Part shown: positions 1-9,389 of the stretch, one piece after another
Layout of the letters: every line of letters begins with the position of its first letter
Position numbering within the stretch: the first letter of the stretch is position 1
Notes under the pieces: generated by a model
Told to the model about the DNA's origin: nothing
The model's input: the letters and a program-made list of their open reading frames with translations, nothing else
Database searches by the model: none
NCBI RefSeq assembly: GCF_003268395.1
Contig: NZ_LQXQ01000014.1
Coordinates: forward strand, 24,735 to 88,734
Length of the DNA stretch: 64,000 nucleotides
Origin: Acinetobacter sp. CFCC 10889
GTDB lineage: Bacteria; Pseudomonadota; Gammaproteobacteria; Pseudomonadales; Moraxellaceae
Direction: 5' to 3'
Made by a program: the position numbers and the translations under genes

Positions 1-174
1 GTTTTACAACAATTAAAGAAAATTCAACAAGGTGCAGATCATATTGGTGATGAAGATATTCGCCATCGTTTAAAAATTTCGGTGAATAACATCTGTAATA
101 GTGTGTGCCATCAACAGGTCTTAGATGTTGATGAGCATGACCTTGCTCATGCCAATTTAGGAGTATCTCAATGA
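1..174 (+). CDS. FUSC-family efflux membrane protein, C-terminal end (partial)
   Basis: An open frame enters from the left edge and stops at 172-174, giving 57 residues ending in LGVSQ. The fragment is too short to identify alone. It overlaps the next start (ATGA at 171-174) and is followed by a DUF1656 gene and an HlyD-type adaptor, the standard order of aaeB/aaeX/aaeA-type aromatic-acid efflux operons. By position it is therefore the cytoplasmic C-terminus of the FUSC-type inner-membrane transporter. The identity is inferred from neighbours, not from domain sequence. Confidence 0.65.
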   Translation, partial: VLQQLKKIQQGADHIGDEDIRHRLKISVNNICNSVCHQQVLDVDEHDLAHANLGVSQ

Positions 175-377
175 GTGAATTGAATATTTATGGGGTTTAT
201 ATTCCGATTTTTTTGTTACAGGCAATCGTTGTATACATATTGCTTAAATTGATCAATATCTTGACAGATCGATGGGCTGAACAAGGTTGGATTGCTTTGC
301 CGAGTATTTTTAATTTGTGTGTGTACATTGTGCTGCTTTGGGGAATCCACAGTCTATATGTGGTGTATGTGAGTTAA
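171..377 (+). CDS. DUF1656 small inner-membrane protein (AaeX-like)
   Basis: A 68-residue protein with two hydrophobic stretches, about residues 11-27 and 43-65. Small DUF1656 proteins sit between the FUSC transporter and the HlyD adaptor in aromatic carboxylic acid efflux operons. Their exact role is unclear, although they are assumed to be part of the membrane complex. Its start overlaps the upstream stop by 4 bp (ATGA), so it is translationally coupled, and the adaptor gene follows after 29 bp. Confidence 0.8.
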   Translation: MSELNIYGVYIPIFLLQAIVVYILLKLINILTDRWAEQGWIALPSIFNLCVYIVLLWGIHSLYVVYVS

Positions 378-406
378 GCGAAGTTTGATGATTTGGATGA
401 GGTAAA

Positions 407-1414
407 ATGAATAACTTTGATATGCGTAAAGCAATACGTCCCCTTGGTTTGCTTGTGGTCGTGATCTTGGCAATACTGTGTATTGTACATTTGTGGAATT
501 ATTATAATGCTGAACCTTGGACACGAGATGGGCGTGTACGAGGTGATGTAATTCAAGTATCTTCTGATGTTTCAGGTTTGGTTACTGAAGTTTTGGTACA
601 GGATAACCAAAGTGTTAAAAAAGGACAGACTTTATTTAAAATTGATGTTGAACGTCAGGCTTTAGATGTAGAGCAAGCCAAATCGGACATGAGCAAAGCA
701 CAATCTGGACTCGCAGAAGCAGAAGCTTCTTTGGCACAAGCCAAAGCCAATTTGATCAAATCCCAAGCCAACATTAAACTCGCAGATAAAACCGCAAATC
801 GTTATGCGGACTTGATGGATGGCGCAATTTCACGTCAGGAACAAGATCAAGTGTTTGCGACACGTGATCAATCTCATGCGGAACATGAACAATTGCAAGC
901 TGCGATTCAACAAGCTGAAGCGAATATTAAACAACAAAAAGCGTTGATCGAAGTGGCACAGAGCAATTTAAATCTAGCAAAACTGAATTTTACTCGTTCT
1001 GAAGTGGTTGCACCTGCAGATGGAACTTTATCAAATTTTGATATGCGTGCAGGGAATTACGTTAAAGTTGGGCAAGCTGTAGCAGCTTTATTAGACCGTA
1101 AACAACTGTTTGTGGTGGGGTATTTTGAAGAAACTAAACTGAATAAAATCCATGTAGGTGATCCTGCTACAGTACAGTTGATGGGCGATTCTGAGAAAAT
1201 TAAAGGACATGTACAAGGGATTGCATCTGGGATTGAAGATCGTGAACGGACAACATCATCAGGTTTATTGGCGAATGTAAATCCAACTTTTAGTTGGGTA
1301 CGTTTGGCACAGCGTGTCCCTGTAAAAATCATTTTGGATGAATTACCGCATAATGAATTGGCTTTTGTGGCGGGGCGGACTGCGACAGTGCATATTTTAA
1401 AAGCACAACATTAA
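407..1414 (+). CDS. HlyD/EmrA-type periplasmic adaptor of an efflux pump
   Basis: The 335-residue protein has one N-terminal membrane anchor (about residues 12-30), a lipoyl-like half motif (about 47-75), a long Ala/Gln/Lys-rich alpha-helical coiled coil (about 80-190), then the second lipoyl half (VVAPADGTLSNFDMRAG) and a beta-barrel region. This is the order of membrane fusion proteins that connect an inner-membrane pump to an outer-membrane channel. AAGTTTGATG and GAGG precede the ATG. It is the last gene of the operon and is followed by a strong terminator. The substrate is not shown by the sequence; aromatic acids are the guess from the FUSC/DUF1656 context. Confidence 0.88.
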   Translation: MNNFDMRKAIRPLGLLVVVILAILCIVHLWNYYNAEPWTRDGRVRGDVIQVSSDVSGLVTEVLVQDNQSVKKGQTLFKIDVERQALDVEQAKSDMSKAQSGLAEAEASLAQAKANLIKSQANIKLADKTANRYADLMDGAISRQEQDQVFATRDQSHAEHEQLQAAIQQAEANIKQQKALIEVAQSNLNLAKLNFTRSEVVAPADGTLSNFDMRAGNYVKVGQAVAALLDRKQLFVVGYFEETKLNKIHVGDPATVQLMGDSEKIKGHVQGIASGIEDRERTTSSGLLANVNPTFSWVRLAQRVPVKIILDELPHNELAFVAGRTATVHILKAQH

Positions 1415-1444
1415 ACGATAAAAGACAGATCTCATCCAAATGGA

Positions 1445-1472
1445 AACCATCTATGTGAATAGGTGGTTTTTT
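1445..1472 (+). terminator. Rho-independent terminator of the efflux operon
   Basis: A 9-bp stem (AACCATCTA with TAGGTGGTT, one G-T pair) and a 6-nt loop are followed by a T run. It lies 30 bp after the HlyD gene. Confidence 0.8.
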
Positions 1473-1511
1473 ATTGAAAATATATTGAAAGATAAAATGA
1501 TGTAGCAATAG

Positions 1512-1538
1512 AAAAAGCCCACATTGAAATGCAGGCTT
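1512..1538 (-). terminator. Rho-independent terminator of the OprD porin gene
   Basis: On the minus strand the stem AAGCC(TG)CATT/AATG(TG)GGCTT is followed by TTTTT, 23 bp beyond the porin stop codon. Confidence 0.7.
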
Positions 1539-1560
1539 AGTCTTTTAAATCTCTGAAAAA

Positions 1561-2853
1561 TTAAAATAATTTAACAGGAATATCTAAGAATACACGCCAT
1601 TCATTGGTGTCACCAATATAAGCGTTGGTTTGATATGCATCACTTGCACGATAGTACGAGTGACGTACACGTAAGCTGGCATTTTTTGCAAAGCCATTTT
1701 GAACGGTATATTTGACTTGGTTAAAGAATTCACGTTCTTGTGCATCATCTGTTAAGTTTTTAACTTTGATGTCCCAACCATAAACAAAAGCAGTTGTCCA
1801 ATTTAAACCAGGAACGCCATAGCCACCGAAGTCTAAATTATATTGAACTTGTGCTGATTTTTCATGATTACCAATGAAGTCAGACATGTAAGAGTTAGGT
1901 AGATAAATACTTTGGAAACCATCAGCATTTGAACCATAGTCATAACCTGTATTGCCTGTATTTTGTTGGTAAGCCAACATAACACTGTGCGGACCTTGAT
2001 TATAAGTACTTGATAATGCCCAGATGTTGTTGCTACGACCCTCAACATCTTTATCCCCTAGTGGAGATGAATAAGTTTCTGCATTTTTATCCCACTCAGT
2101 GTGATAACCACTAAAATCAAAAGTTAAAGAACTTTTATCTGCAAGTGGAAGCTTATAGTTCGCATTGACATAATGACGCTCTAAAGCATTTTTAGAGTCT
2201 AAACCAAAATATGATGCACTGAGTTGATCATCAAATTTGTATTTTGCGCCCCAAACGATTGCACGATCAAGACCTTTTCCACCTACATCAGCATCACTTT
2301 TGATTTGGTCTGACATTTGGTCTTTGGTAAATTTACCTGCGGTTAATTCTAAGCCCTTGATCTCACGGCTTGTAACTAATGTACCTTCGAAATACTCTGG
2401 CACCATACGTCCTGTGTTACTTGCAAGTACAGGCAAGTCAAGGACTTGAGTACCATATACAACAGTTGTATTTGAGAAACGTGCTTTTACATTTCCGCCA
2501 CCACGACCCCAATGGTCATATGCAGAACCATCATTGTGCTTAGGAATCATTTGGTTGCCAGCATTGTTATTTGAACCTAGTTTGATTGAGCCATCGCCCA
2601 ATACACCTACGCCAAAACCAACAACACCTTGGGTGAAACCAGAGTTTAATTCGACAATAGCAGACTGTGCATAAGAGCTTTGATCTACTACATCATTTTT
2701 TTTATCACGATGAATATAACCAGTACGGAATAGAACTGATCCTTCAGCATCTTCAAGAAATCCTTTTGCTTCGCTTTGCTCACTTGCATACGCTGAAGAC
2801 AGAAGAGCGGCCTGAATTAGAACTGCTAATGTAAGTTTTTGTGGGGTTAGCAT
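1561..2853 (-). CDS. OprD-family outer-membrane porin
   Basis: A 430-residue protein with a signal peptide (about residues 1-23, cleavage after AYA), then GFLEDAEGSVLFRTGYIHRD. That early motif is typical of OprD/OprQ channels (normally 410-450 residues). It ends in a strand with a C-terminal aromatic residue (PVKLF), the outer-membrane insertion signal. Alternating beta-strand patterns run the whole length. OprD-type channels take up basic amino acids or small organic acids, and the substrate cannot be assigned here. The gene is a single transcription unit with its own terminator. Its 246-bp upstream region is AT-rich and shared divergently with the next porin. Confidence 0.88.
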   Translation of the reverse strand: MLTPQKLTLAVLIQAALLSSAYASEQSEAKGFLEDAEGSVLFRTGYIHRDKKNDVVDQSSYAQSAIVELNSGFTQGVVGFGVGVLGDGSIKLGSNNNAGNQMIPKHNDGSAYDHWGRGGGNVKARFSNTTVVYGTQVLDLPVLASNTGRMVPEYFEGTLVTSREIKGLELTAGKFTKDQMSDQIKSDADVGGKGLDRAIVWGAKYKFDDQLSASYFGLDSKNALERHYVNANYKLPLADKSSLTFDFSGYHTEWDKNAETYSSPLGDKDVEGRSNNIWALSSTYNQGPHSVMLAYQQNTGNTGYDYGSNADGFQSIYLPNSYMSDFIGNHEKSAQVQYNLDFGGYGVPGLNWTTAFVYGWDIKVKNLTDDAQEREFFNQVKYTVQNGFAKNASLRVRHSYYRASDAYQTNAYIGDTNEWRVFLDIPVKLF

Positions 2854-3099
2854 TCGGCTTGCCTCTTACAGTGTTTGTTTCAAAATATTTAATTTCAGTG
2901 AATTGTATAATTAAATTACAGAAAAAACTAGTATTTGTAACAATTTTATTTTCTAATCTTAGCTTTTAATCTCATATTACTAGATTTTTAACAGAAAATA
3001 AAAATGCAAATAGATCACCAATCATATTGAATAATTTACCAAAAGTTTAAAAAACACAGTAAAATTCCGCCTTTCTCTCTCCCTCGGTCTATACGAAAA

Positions 3100-3870
3100 A
3101 TGACTGCATCTTTCTTAAAAAAAATAATGGCTGTGCCATTTATGTTGCTTATTTCTGGTGTGAGCTATGCAGAAGATATACCACTCACGACCTCAAAAGG
3201 AGTTTTATCTGGAAGTATTGGAACTGTATCGAAGTATGTCTATCGTGGTGGTGTGGAAAATGATGATATTGCGATTCAAACAGGCTTGGACTATGCCCAT
3301 AACAGTGGTATCAGTGTTGGCTATTGGGGTTCAACGCTAGATTATGATGCGACAGATGAAAATCGTCATCGTGGTTTTGAGCACGATCTTTACATCGCTT
3401 ATGGTGATGAGATTCGCCAAGATTTAAGTTATAACTTACAAGCCACAGCTTATATTTACCATAAGGGTGGAACAGTTTACGGCGATGAGAATAAACGTAA
3501 AACCACTGCTTTTGATGTGCTTGGTGAATTGGCTTATAAGGACGTCACTTTTGCAGCATCGGTCTTACTTGCTGATGCGTCTTTTGGTAATGCAGGTGAT
3601 GTCTATTTAAGTGCAGCGTATAGTCATACATTACCGAAAGATTTTGTTGTGAATGCTTCGGTAGGTGGTTCAGCATATAACAGTAGCCGTGATGATGAAA
3701 TCATTCAAACGACGGAAGATTTTGCGTTCAATGAAGCACGAGTCGGTCTGAGTAAAGATTTAGCAGAAACAGGTCTCGTTGCATCTGTAGATTATGTGGT
3801 TGGTGGTGAAGATCGCTTAGGTGAAGACTTTGATAATCATGTGGTTTTTGGTTTGAATTATAATTTTTAA
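3100..3870 (+). CDS. TorF-family putative porin
   Basis: The 256-residue protein has a signal peptide (MTASFLKKIMAVPFMLLISG, cleavage near SYA-ED). It then has VLSGSIGTVSKYVYRGGVEN, the N-terminal pattern of the TorF family of small predicted outer-membrane beta-barrels of unknown function, and ends in NYNF. The ribosome-binding site is weak and an in-frame ATG at 3127 is possible, but the first ATG gives the better signal peptide. It is a distant paralogue of the gene at 4276, with the same length and the same YRGV/YWGS-type motifs. Confidence 0.8.
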   Translation: MTASFLKKIMAVPFMLLISGVSYAEDIPLTTSKGVLSGSIGTVSKYVYRGGVENDDIAIQTGLDYAHNSGISVGYWGSTLDYDATDENRHRGFEHDLYIAYGDEIRQDLSYNLQATAYIYHKGGTVYGDENKRKTTAFDVLGELAYKDVTFAASVLLADASFGNAGDVYLSAAYSHTLPKDFVVNASVGGSAYNSSRDDEIIQTTEDFAFNEARVGLSKDLAETGLVASVDYVVGGEDRLGEDFDNHVVFGLNYNF

Positions 3871-3900
3871 ACAAAATATTTAAATTTGATGATTTGGATA

Positions 3901-3931
3901 AAGTGTATTTCTTATAAAATGCACTTTTTTT
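3901..3931 (+). terminator. Rho-independent terminator after the first TorF gene
   Basis: AAGTGTATTT pairs with AAATGCACTT (one G-T pair), followed by a T7 run, 30 bp beyond the stop. The rest of the 404-bp gap to the next gene is AT-rich, and I see no gene or clear operator in it. Confidence 0.75.
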
Positions 3932-4275
3932 ATGCATAAAATAAGCATGATCTTAAATCGTGCTTAAAAAAGTGACAGTTTTGTTTTTGAAATGTTTTAT
4001 AGCATGCAAGGTGATCGTAACATGAACATCAATATGACAAGAATAAAAAGCTGATGTGTACACAGTGAATTTTAGCCATTGAAATGATTTGATCATTTTT
4101 GATTGCTTTTTAAATATTTAAATTATTGAAAAATAACATTATAAATTGATAAGTTGTATATTGAACATTCCCTTTTTGCTGAAGTTGGCATAGCTATTGC
4201 TAAACATTTAATGAGTTATATGAGTTTAAAAATTTAAGCAGAACAGATCATCAGCACGATGGGGGAGCATTAGAC

Positions 4276-5046
4276 ATGCGATTTACAACTAAACTTTTAG
4301 CATTGGGTATTTTGGCTTCAACTGCAAGTGTAAGTATGGCAGAAGATAATACACTGTCTCAATTAGGACTGACATTTTCAGGCAGTGCTGCTTTAACCAG
4401 TGACTATCGTTTTCGTGGTGTGACGCAAACAGGCAGTGATCCTGCGGTACAAGCAGGTTTTACGCTGGCACATTCATCGGGTTTTTATGCAGGTGTTTGG
4501 GGCTCAAATGTCGATTTTGGTGAAGGTAGCCCACATTTAGAGCTTGATCCTTCGATTGGTTATTCCACAACTTTAGAAAATTTTAGTAAAAAGCCAGTGA
4601 TTGATGTCGGTGTGGTGTATTACAACTATCCAAGCTATAGCGATGCAAACTGGGCAGAGTTATACGGCAAAGTGACCCTGAAAGATCTCGCTGTTTCGGG
4701 TGATAGTTTATTGACCAATATTAACTTTACCAATGATTATGCAGCAACGGATACCAACAGTTGGAATATTAACTTTGGTTATGCATTACCATTTGGTGAC
4801 ACTGGATTTGGTGGTGTTGCAGCAGTGGGTTATACCGTGGTGGATGATGAAGAAAAATATTCATTTAATGGTGATGACAATTATGTGGACTGGAAAGTGG
4901 GCGTAAATTATGGCTTTAAATCTGTACAAGGTTTAAGTGCTGAACTTGCAGCAGTGGGCACGAACATTGACACGGATGGTTGGACATCTGCGGCGGAGCG
5001 TGGTGTGGATACAGGTGCAGTATTTACCTTGACCAAAGCATTTTAA
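4276..5046 (+). CDS. TorF-family putative porin (second copy)
   Basis: The 256-residue protein has a signal peptide (about residues 1-22, cleavage after SMA-ED), then a TorF signature LTFSGSAALTSDYRFRGVTQ and repeated amphipathic strands, ending in the aromatic-terminated strand TKAF. A strong GGGGGAG sits about 10 nt before the ATG. It is followed by a strong terminator and so is probably monocistronic. It is more canonical for the family than the gene at 3100. The function of TorF proteins is unknown. Confidence 0.85.
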   Translation: MRFTTKLLALGILASTASVSMAEDNTLSQLGLTFSGSAALTSDYRFRGVTQTGSDPAVQAGFTLAHSSGFYAGVWGSNVDFGEGSPHLELDPSIGYSTTLENFSKKPVIDVGVVYYNYPSYSDANWAELYGKVTLKDLAVSGDSLLTNINFTNDYAATDTNSWNINFGYALPFGDTGFGGVAAVGYTVVDDEEKYSFNGDDNYVDWKVGVNYGFKSVQGLSAELAAVGTNIDTDGWTSAAERGVDTGAVFTLTKAF

Positions 5047-5104
5047 TAACAAAAAATCAAAAAGAGACATAGCAAAATAAGTGTCAAATAAAAACATCTT
5101 CTCC

Positions 5105-5135
5105 ATCCCTCCTTAAAGACAAGGAGGGATTTTTT
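5105..5135 (+). terminator. Strong Rho-independent terminator
   Basis: A perfect 10-bp stem (ATCCCTCCTT/AAGGAGGGAT) with a 6-nt loop and a T6 run, between the TorF gene and the 3' end of comM. The A-rich other flank could also let it act for comM. Confidence 0.88.
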
Positions 5136-5156
5136 GATCTAAATTATTATTTTATT

Positions 5157-5810
5157 TTAAGCTTCTTGTTTACGATAAGATAAAGCTTCACTTAAATGTG
5201 CCGTTTCAATGTCAGAACTTTGCGATAAATCTGCAATACTACGTGCCACACGCAAAATCCGATGATATGCCCGTGCTGATAAATTCAAACGCTGTTGAGC
5301 CATTTCTAACATATTTTTAGAGGCTTGATTGAGCTGAGCATGCGCTTCAAGTTGTTGAGGTGATAGACTTTGATTGCTTGCACCTTGACGTTGGATTTGC
5401 AAATCATAGGCAGCTAAAACACGCTCACGTACTGTGGCAGAATTTTCGACCTCAGTTGTGCTTTGTAGCTCTTGGGCTTTTAATGGTGGGACATCTATGT
5501 GTAAATCAATACGGTCAAGTAATGGACCTGAAATACGATTTTGATACCGTTTAATTGACTCTGTTGAGCATTGGCAACGGTTGTCTTGATTAAATGCATA
5601 GCCACATGGGCAGGGATTCATCGCTGCAATGAGTTGAAAGTCAGCAGGAAAAGTGATCTGACGGGAAGCTCTGGAAATCACGATTTCTTTTCCCTCTAAA
5701 GGTTGTCGTAAAACCTCTAAAACCTTTCTGTCAAACTCGGGTAGTTCATCCAAAAAGAGCACGCCTAAGTGCGCTAAAGTAATTTCACCAGGTTTTGGGT
5801 GTGAACCACC
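5157..5810 (-). pseudogene. comM: comM 3' part (C-terminal AAA+/Mg-chelatase-like half), separated by the transposon
   Basis: From position 5810 downward the minus strand encodes GGSHPKPGEITLAHLGVLFLDELPEF (the Walker B/DE region lies in LFLDE), the NPCPCGY zinc-like loop and the sensor 2 arginine helix, ending in SYRKQEA. This is the C-terminal 215 or so residues of ComM, a YifB-type hexameric helicase that promotes branch migration during natural transformation. The Walker A half is at 22477-23315. A frame from a TTG in the transposon end could be read, but it has no ribosome-binding site and lacks Walker A, so this half should be inactive. Confidence 0.93.
5806..5810. repeat. Left copy of 5-bp target-site duplication (CCACC)
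   Basis: CCACC lies directly outside the TGACAAT end and is repeated at 22477-22481 outside the other end. Five bp is the duplication length of Tn7-type transposition. Joining comM with one copy gives an uninterrupted V-G-G-G-S-H-P frame. Confidence 0.93.
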
Positions 5811-5844
5811 TGACAATAACAAAAATAAAGTGTATCAAATAGGC
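5811..5844. repeat. Left transposon end with one TnsB-type motif
   Basis: The end reads TGACAATAAC. On the minus strand a GCCTATTTGATACACTTTAT motif (5825-5844) matches the outward-facing TCTAT-type motifs of the right end (22411, 22432, 22453). Only 70 bp separate the end from tnsA, so few TnsB sites can fit here. The sites are inferred from pattern and spacing only. Confidence 0.6.
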
Positions 5845-5880
5845 ATAAAACTCAATTTTTACAAAATTAATGGAGATTTT

Positions 5881-6582
5881 ATGCCAGTACTATTAGAGAC
5901 TGAATCAGGATTTACATTGTTTGGAGAGACTGGTTTGGAAATTCGAAAATCAGTTAGGATTATTCCTAAAAATTACAGAAGTGTTACAGGCATTATTGCG
6001 TCAAAAAAATCCTCAGATGAAGCACGTTATGAATCTTCATTGGAGCGTGATCTACTAACCTCACTAGAATTTAATGCACAAGTGAAATCATATACAGTTC
6101 AACCAATAATGCTTGAATGGGTAGATGATAGTGGTCAGAAAAGAACTTATACTCCAGATGTTTTTATTGAATATAAAGGAGTAGCTGAAAAACCAAAATT
6201 AGTGGAAGTAAAATATAGGGAAGATCTTAAAAAGAATTGGGCTGAGCTCAAACCAAAACTCAAACAAGCAAAAAAATTTGCTAAAGAGCAAGGTTGGATT
6301 TTCAAAATTTTAACAGAGAATGAAATTCGTAATGACTTTAATGAAAACGCACGTTTTTTATTAGGATACCGCTATCCAATTCCAGAGATTGAGTTAATTA
6401 CGACCTTAGATGATGAATTACAAAAGTTAAAATACACTACCCCGAAGCAATTATTGGCAACTATTTCACAAGATCAATGGGAACAGGCACAATATCTAAC
6501 AGCTTTATGGTACTTAATTTCAACTTTTCAGATACGCACAAATTTGATGTATCCCTTAACTATGGATAGTGAGATATGGTGA
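5881..6582 (+). CDS. tnsA: TnsA-like transposon endonuclease
   Basis: TnsA cuts the 5' strands at the transposon ends, so that with TnsB the element moves by cut-and-paste. The 233-residue product has the restriction-enzyme-like core: E55 in SSLERDLL, D93 in YTPDV, and E109/K111 in LVEVKY, matching the catalytic layout of Tn7 TnsA. The C-terminal part (about 165-233) corresponds to the TnsC-facing domain. I chose the ATG at 5881 because GGAG sits 7 nt upstream; an in-frame start at 5830 would begin inside the transposon end. It overlaps tnsB by 7 bp. AbaR literature calls the homologue tniC. Confidence 0.92.
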   Translation: MPVLLETESGFTLFGETGLEIRKSVRIIPKNYRSVTGIIASKKSSDEARYESSLERDLLTSLEFNAQVKSYTVQPIMLEWVDDSGQKRTYTPDVFIEYKGVAEKPKLVEVKYREDLKKNWAELKPKLKQAKKFAKEQGWIFKILTENEIRNDFNENARFLLGYRYPIPEIELITTLDDELQKLKYTTPKQLLATISQDQWEQAQYLTALWYLISTFQIRTNLMYPLTMDSEIW

Positions 6583-8495
6583 CAACAATGCAAAATCTGA
6601 ATGAAATTGTGCTTAAAGTTGGTGCAGAAATTTATTTTCAAAATAAGAAATTTTTGATTAAAGCTATCTTAAACTTTGAGGAATTATTACTTTTAGATAT
6701 TGATAAAAATGAAAAAAAAATTATCAATATTTCACAGTTAAGTTATAAACCTAAAATCGCAATTGAAAATATTTCTTTTGATCATGATATTCAACGTGTC
6801 AGTGATGATCACTGGGCAAAAGCATTAAAAAAATATGAAGTAATTAAGCCCTTACTGGAATCGCCAAATAGAACTAGAGCTGATGTAATAAAAAGAGCTA
6901 AAGAATACAGTTTTAATGTCTCAGCATTGTATAAATGGATCAAAGCTTATGAAGCTGAAGGTGTAGTGACTTCATTATTGCCAAAAGAACGTGTTGATAA
7001 AGGTGGGAAGCGGTTAGATGATAATGTTGAATTGATAATTACTCAGGTCATAAATCAACATTATTTAACTCCACAAAGAAAATCAATATCTTATATACAG
7101 ACTGAAATTAAAAGAATTTGTAAAAATTCAGAGTTAGAAATTCCACATCACAATACGATAAGAAATCGAATTAAAGAACTTTCAGAATATTCTATGATTT
7201 CACATAGATTTGGTAAAAAAGCAGCAGAAGATAAGTTTAAACCCAAAACAGGGCATTTCCCCAATGCTGACTATCCTCAGGCAGTTTGGCAAATTGACCA
7301 TACTCAATTGGATATAATTTTAGTAGATGATATTTATAGGAGACCAATTGGTCGTCCATGGATTACAGTCGCAATTGATGTCTACAGTCGTATGACGGTT
7401 GGCTTTTATATTTCATTTGATCCACCAAGTGCCTTATCTGTTGGTTTATGTTTAACGCAAGCCATATTACCTAAAGATACATATACACAAAGTTATGAAT
7501 TGAAGCAAAAATGGCCAGTTTGGGGTTTGCCTAAAAAGGTACACGCTGATAATGCTAAGGAATTTAGAGGTGCAATGCTCACTCGAGCATGTCAACAATA
7601 TGGTATTAATTTAGAGTGGAGACCTGTTGCTCGTCCAAACTTTGGTGGTCATATTGAAAGATTACAAGGTACTTTTCTAAGAAAAATTCATGATTTAGCG
7701 GGAACTACTTTTTCAAATATTGCACAAAGGAAAGGTTATGATTCTGAAAAGTATGCTGATAAAACTCTATCTGAACTTGAAGAATGGTTTGCGATTTTAG
7801 TTGTAGACACTTACCACATACAAAAGCATAGTGTGATTGGCATGCCTCCACTTGCCAAATTCACAGAAGGAATTCTAGGGACTGATCAGAAAAAAGGAAC
7901 TGGCTTACCTTCAAGGATTTTAGATGAAAATAAATTAAAATTAGATTTCATGCCCTTTATTTCTCGAAGTATTCAGGATTACGGAGTAGTTATTGATAAT
8001 ATTCATTATTATCATGACGTACTCAGACGCTGGATTAATTTTAAAGATCCGAACAATCCTAGACAAAAGAAGAAATTTACCTTTCGACGTGATTCTCGTG
8101 ATATTAGCCAAATTTGGTTTTTTGACCCAGAAGTTAATACATACTATCCAATCCCATATAGAAATATTTCGAATCCTAAAATGAGTATATGGGATCTTCG
8201 TGAAGCGAAAAAGAAAGCGAAAATAGATCATTTAGATGAAAAATCTGAGAAAGATATTATCGATGCATTCAATAGGCTTAGAAAGATTGAGGAAATATCC
8301 TCAGAAAAGACAAAGGCTGCAAGAAAATCTTATCAAAGAAGAAATTCGGGCTTTAATAAGGCGAAAAATCATATTCAATCAGCAAATGAAAATGATGAGC
8401 TAAATAATGATCAACAGTTAACAGAAGATTTTCAAGAAATCAAAACAACGCAAATTTTACCTTTTGATGAGCTGGATGATTTTATTAATGAATAG
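6576..8495 (+). CDS. tnsB: TnsB-like DDE transposase
   Basis: This is the 3'-end-cleaving and strand-joining transposase. The 639-residue protein has N-terminal helix-turn-helix segments (about 85-130, VSALYKWIKAYEAEG) and a retroviral-integrase-fold core with three acidic residues. These are D in VWQIDHTQLDI, D in VHADNAKEF and E in GGHIERLQGTF. A Mu-type C-terminal beta-barrel and a basic, disordered tail (KAARKSYQRRNSG) follow. The tail is where TnsB proteins contact TnsC. Length agrees with TnsB/TniA proteins. It overlaps tnsA by 7 bp and tnsC by 8 bp, so it is translationally coupled. Confidence 0.95.
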   Translation: MVTTMQNLNEIVLKVGAEIYFQNKKFLIKAILNFEELLLLDIDKNEKKIINISQLSYKPKIAIENISFDHDIQRVSDDHWAKALKKYEVIKPLLESPNRTRADVIKRAKEYSFNVSALYKWIKAYEAEGVVTSLLPKERVDKGGKRLDDNVELIITQVINQHYLTPQRKSISYIQTEIKRICKNSELEIPHHNTIRNRIKELSEYSMISHRFGKKAAEDKFKPKTGHFPNADYPQAVWQIDHTQLDIILVDDIYRRPIGRPWITVAIDVYSRMTVGFYISFDPPSALSVGLCLTQAILPKDTYTQSYELKQKWPVWGLPKKVHADNAKEFRGAMLTRACQQYGINLEWRPVARPNFGGHIERLQGTFLRKIHDLAGTTFSNIAQRKGYDSEKYADKTLSELEEWFAILVVDTYHIQKHSVIGMPPLAKFTEGILGTDQKKGTGLPSRILDENKLKLDFMPFISRSIQDYGVVIDNIHYYHDVLRRWINFKDPNNPRQKKKFTFRRDSRDISQIWFFDPEVNTYYPIPYRNISNPKMSIWDLREAKKKAKIDHLDEKSEKDIIDAFNRLRKIEEISSEKTKAARKSYQRRNSGFNKAKNHIQSANENDELNNDQQLTEDFQEIKTTQILPFDELDDFINE

Positions 8496-9366
8496 TGAAT
8501 ATATGCATTTAAATGAATCATCAAGGAGTTATATAGATTTACCTTTAGATGAGCGAATATACAAAATACGATCTCCTCGATGGATTGGATATCCACAATC
8601 ACAATTCGTATTAAAAGAACTGAATAAGTTAATGGTAATGCCTAAAACGCATCGCATGCCAAATCTTCTGATTCATGGTGAGACAAATAATGGCAAAACT
8701 ATGCTGATTAAGCGATTTGAAAAAATGTATCCATCAAGTGAAAATGTTAATGGAGAAGGTGTCCACATTCCTGTCATGGTTATACAGGCTCCTCCAAAAC
8801 CTGATGAAACTCGGTTATATAATATTATTTTAGATTCTCTATTTGCACATTATAAGCAAAGTGATCGAGTAGATAAAAAGTTATTTCAAGTCATTCATTT
8901 GCTTAAATATGTGCAGTTAAAAGTCTTAGTTATTGATGAAATTCACCATTTATTAGCAGGAAGTACAGAAAAACAACGTGGTTTTTTAAATGTGATTAAA
9001 TATTTAGGGAATGAGTTACAAATTCCAATAGTTGGTGTTGGTACTGAAGCAGCCAAAAGAAGTATTGCAACAGATCCTCAATTATCAAACCGATTTAAAA
9101 GAGTTGAATTGCCACTTTGGAAAAATGATGATGATTTTTTACGCTTACTAGTCAGTTTTGAAAGATTATTACCACTAAAAAAACCATCTGATTTAATCAC
9201 TCCTCAAATTGCGAATAAATTATTTCTTTTGTCTGAAGGCTATCTAGGAGAAGTATCTCAAATTCTTGTTGAAGCGGCTGTCTTAGCAATCGAAAAAGGT
9301 ACTGAAAAAATAGATTTAACTATATTAAATGAATTGAAGTGGGAAGCCCCTTCTCGTAGAAGATAA
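8488..9366 (+). CDS. tnsC: TnsC/TniB-like AAA+ transposition regulator
   Basis: This ATPase polymerises on DNA and links the target selector to the TnsAB transposase. Walker A is HGETNNGKTM, Walker B is LVIDEIHHLL, and a sensor/arginine-finger segment follows (NRFKRVELPLW). The N-terminal ERIYKIRSPRWIGYPQ is typical of TniB proteins. At 292 residues it is closer to TniB (about 300) than to Tn7 TnsC (555). ATG 8488 overlaps the tnsB stop and has GGATGA upstream; in-frame ATGs at 8464-8476 are alternatives. Confidence 0.92.
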   Translation: MNSEYMHLNESSRSYIDLPLDERIYKIRSPRWIGYPQSQFVLKELNKLMVMPKTHRMPNLLIHGETNNGKTMLIKRFEKMYPSSENVNGEGVHIPVMVIQAPPKPDETRLYNIILDSLFAHYKQSDRVDKKLFQVIHLLKYVQLKVLVIDEIHHLLAGSTEKQRGFLNVIKYLGNELQIPIVGVGTEAAKRSIATDPQLSNRFKRVELPLWKNDDDFLRLLVSFERLLPLKKPSDLITPQIANKLFLLSEGYLGEVSQILVEAAVLAIEKGTEKIDLTILNELKWEAPSRRR

Positions 9367-9389
9367 TTTAAATATATAGTGAGGTTTTC

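Noticed and set aside
5830..5880. Upstream in-frame start for tnsA
   Set aside because: It lies inside the transposon end and TnsB-type motif and lacks a ribosome-binding site; ATG 5881 has GGAG at good distance.
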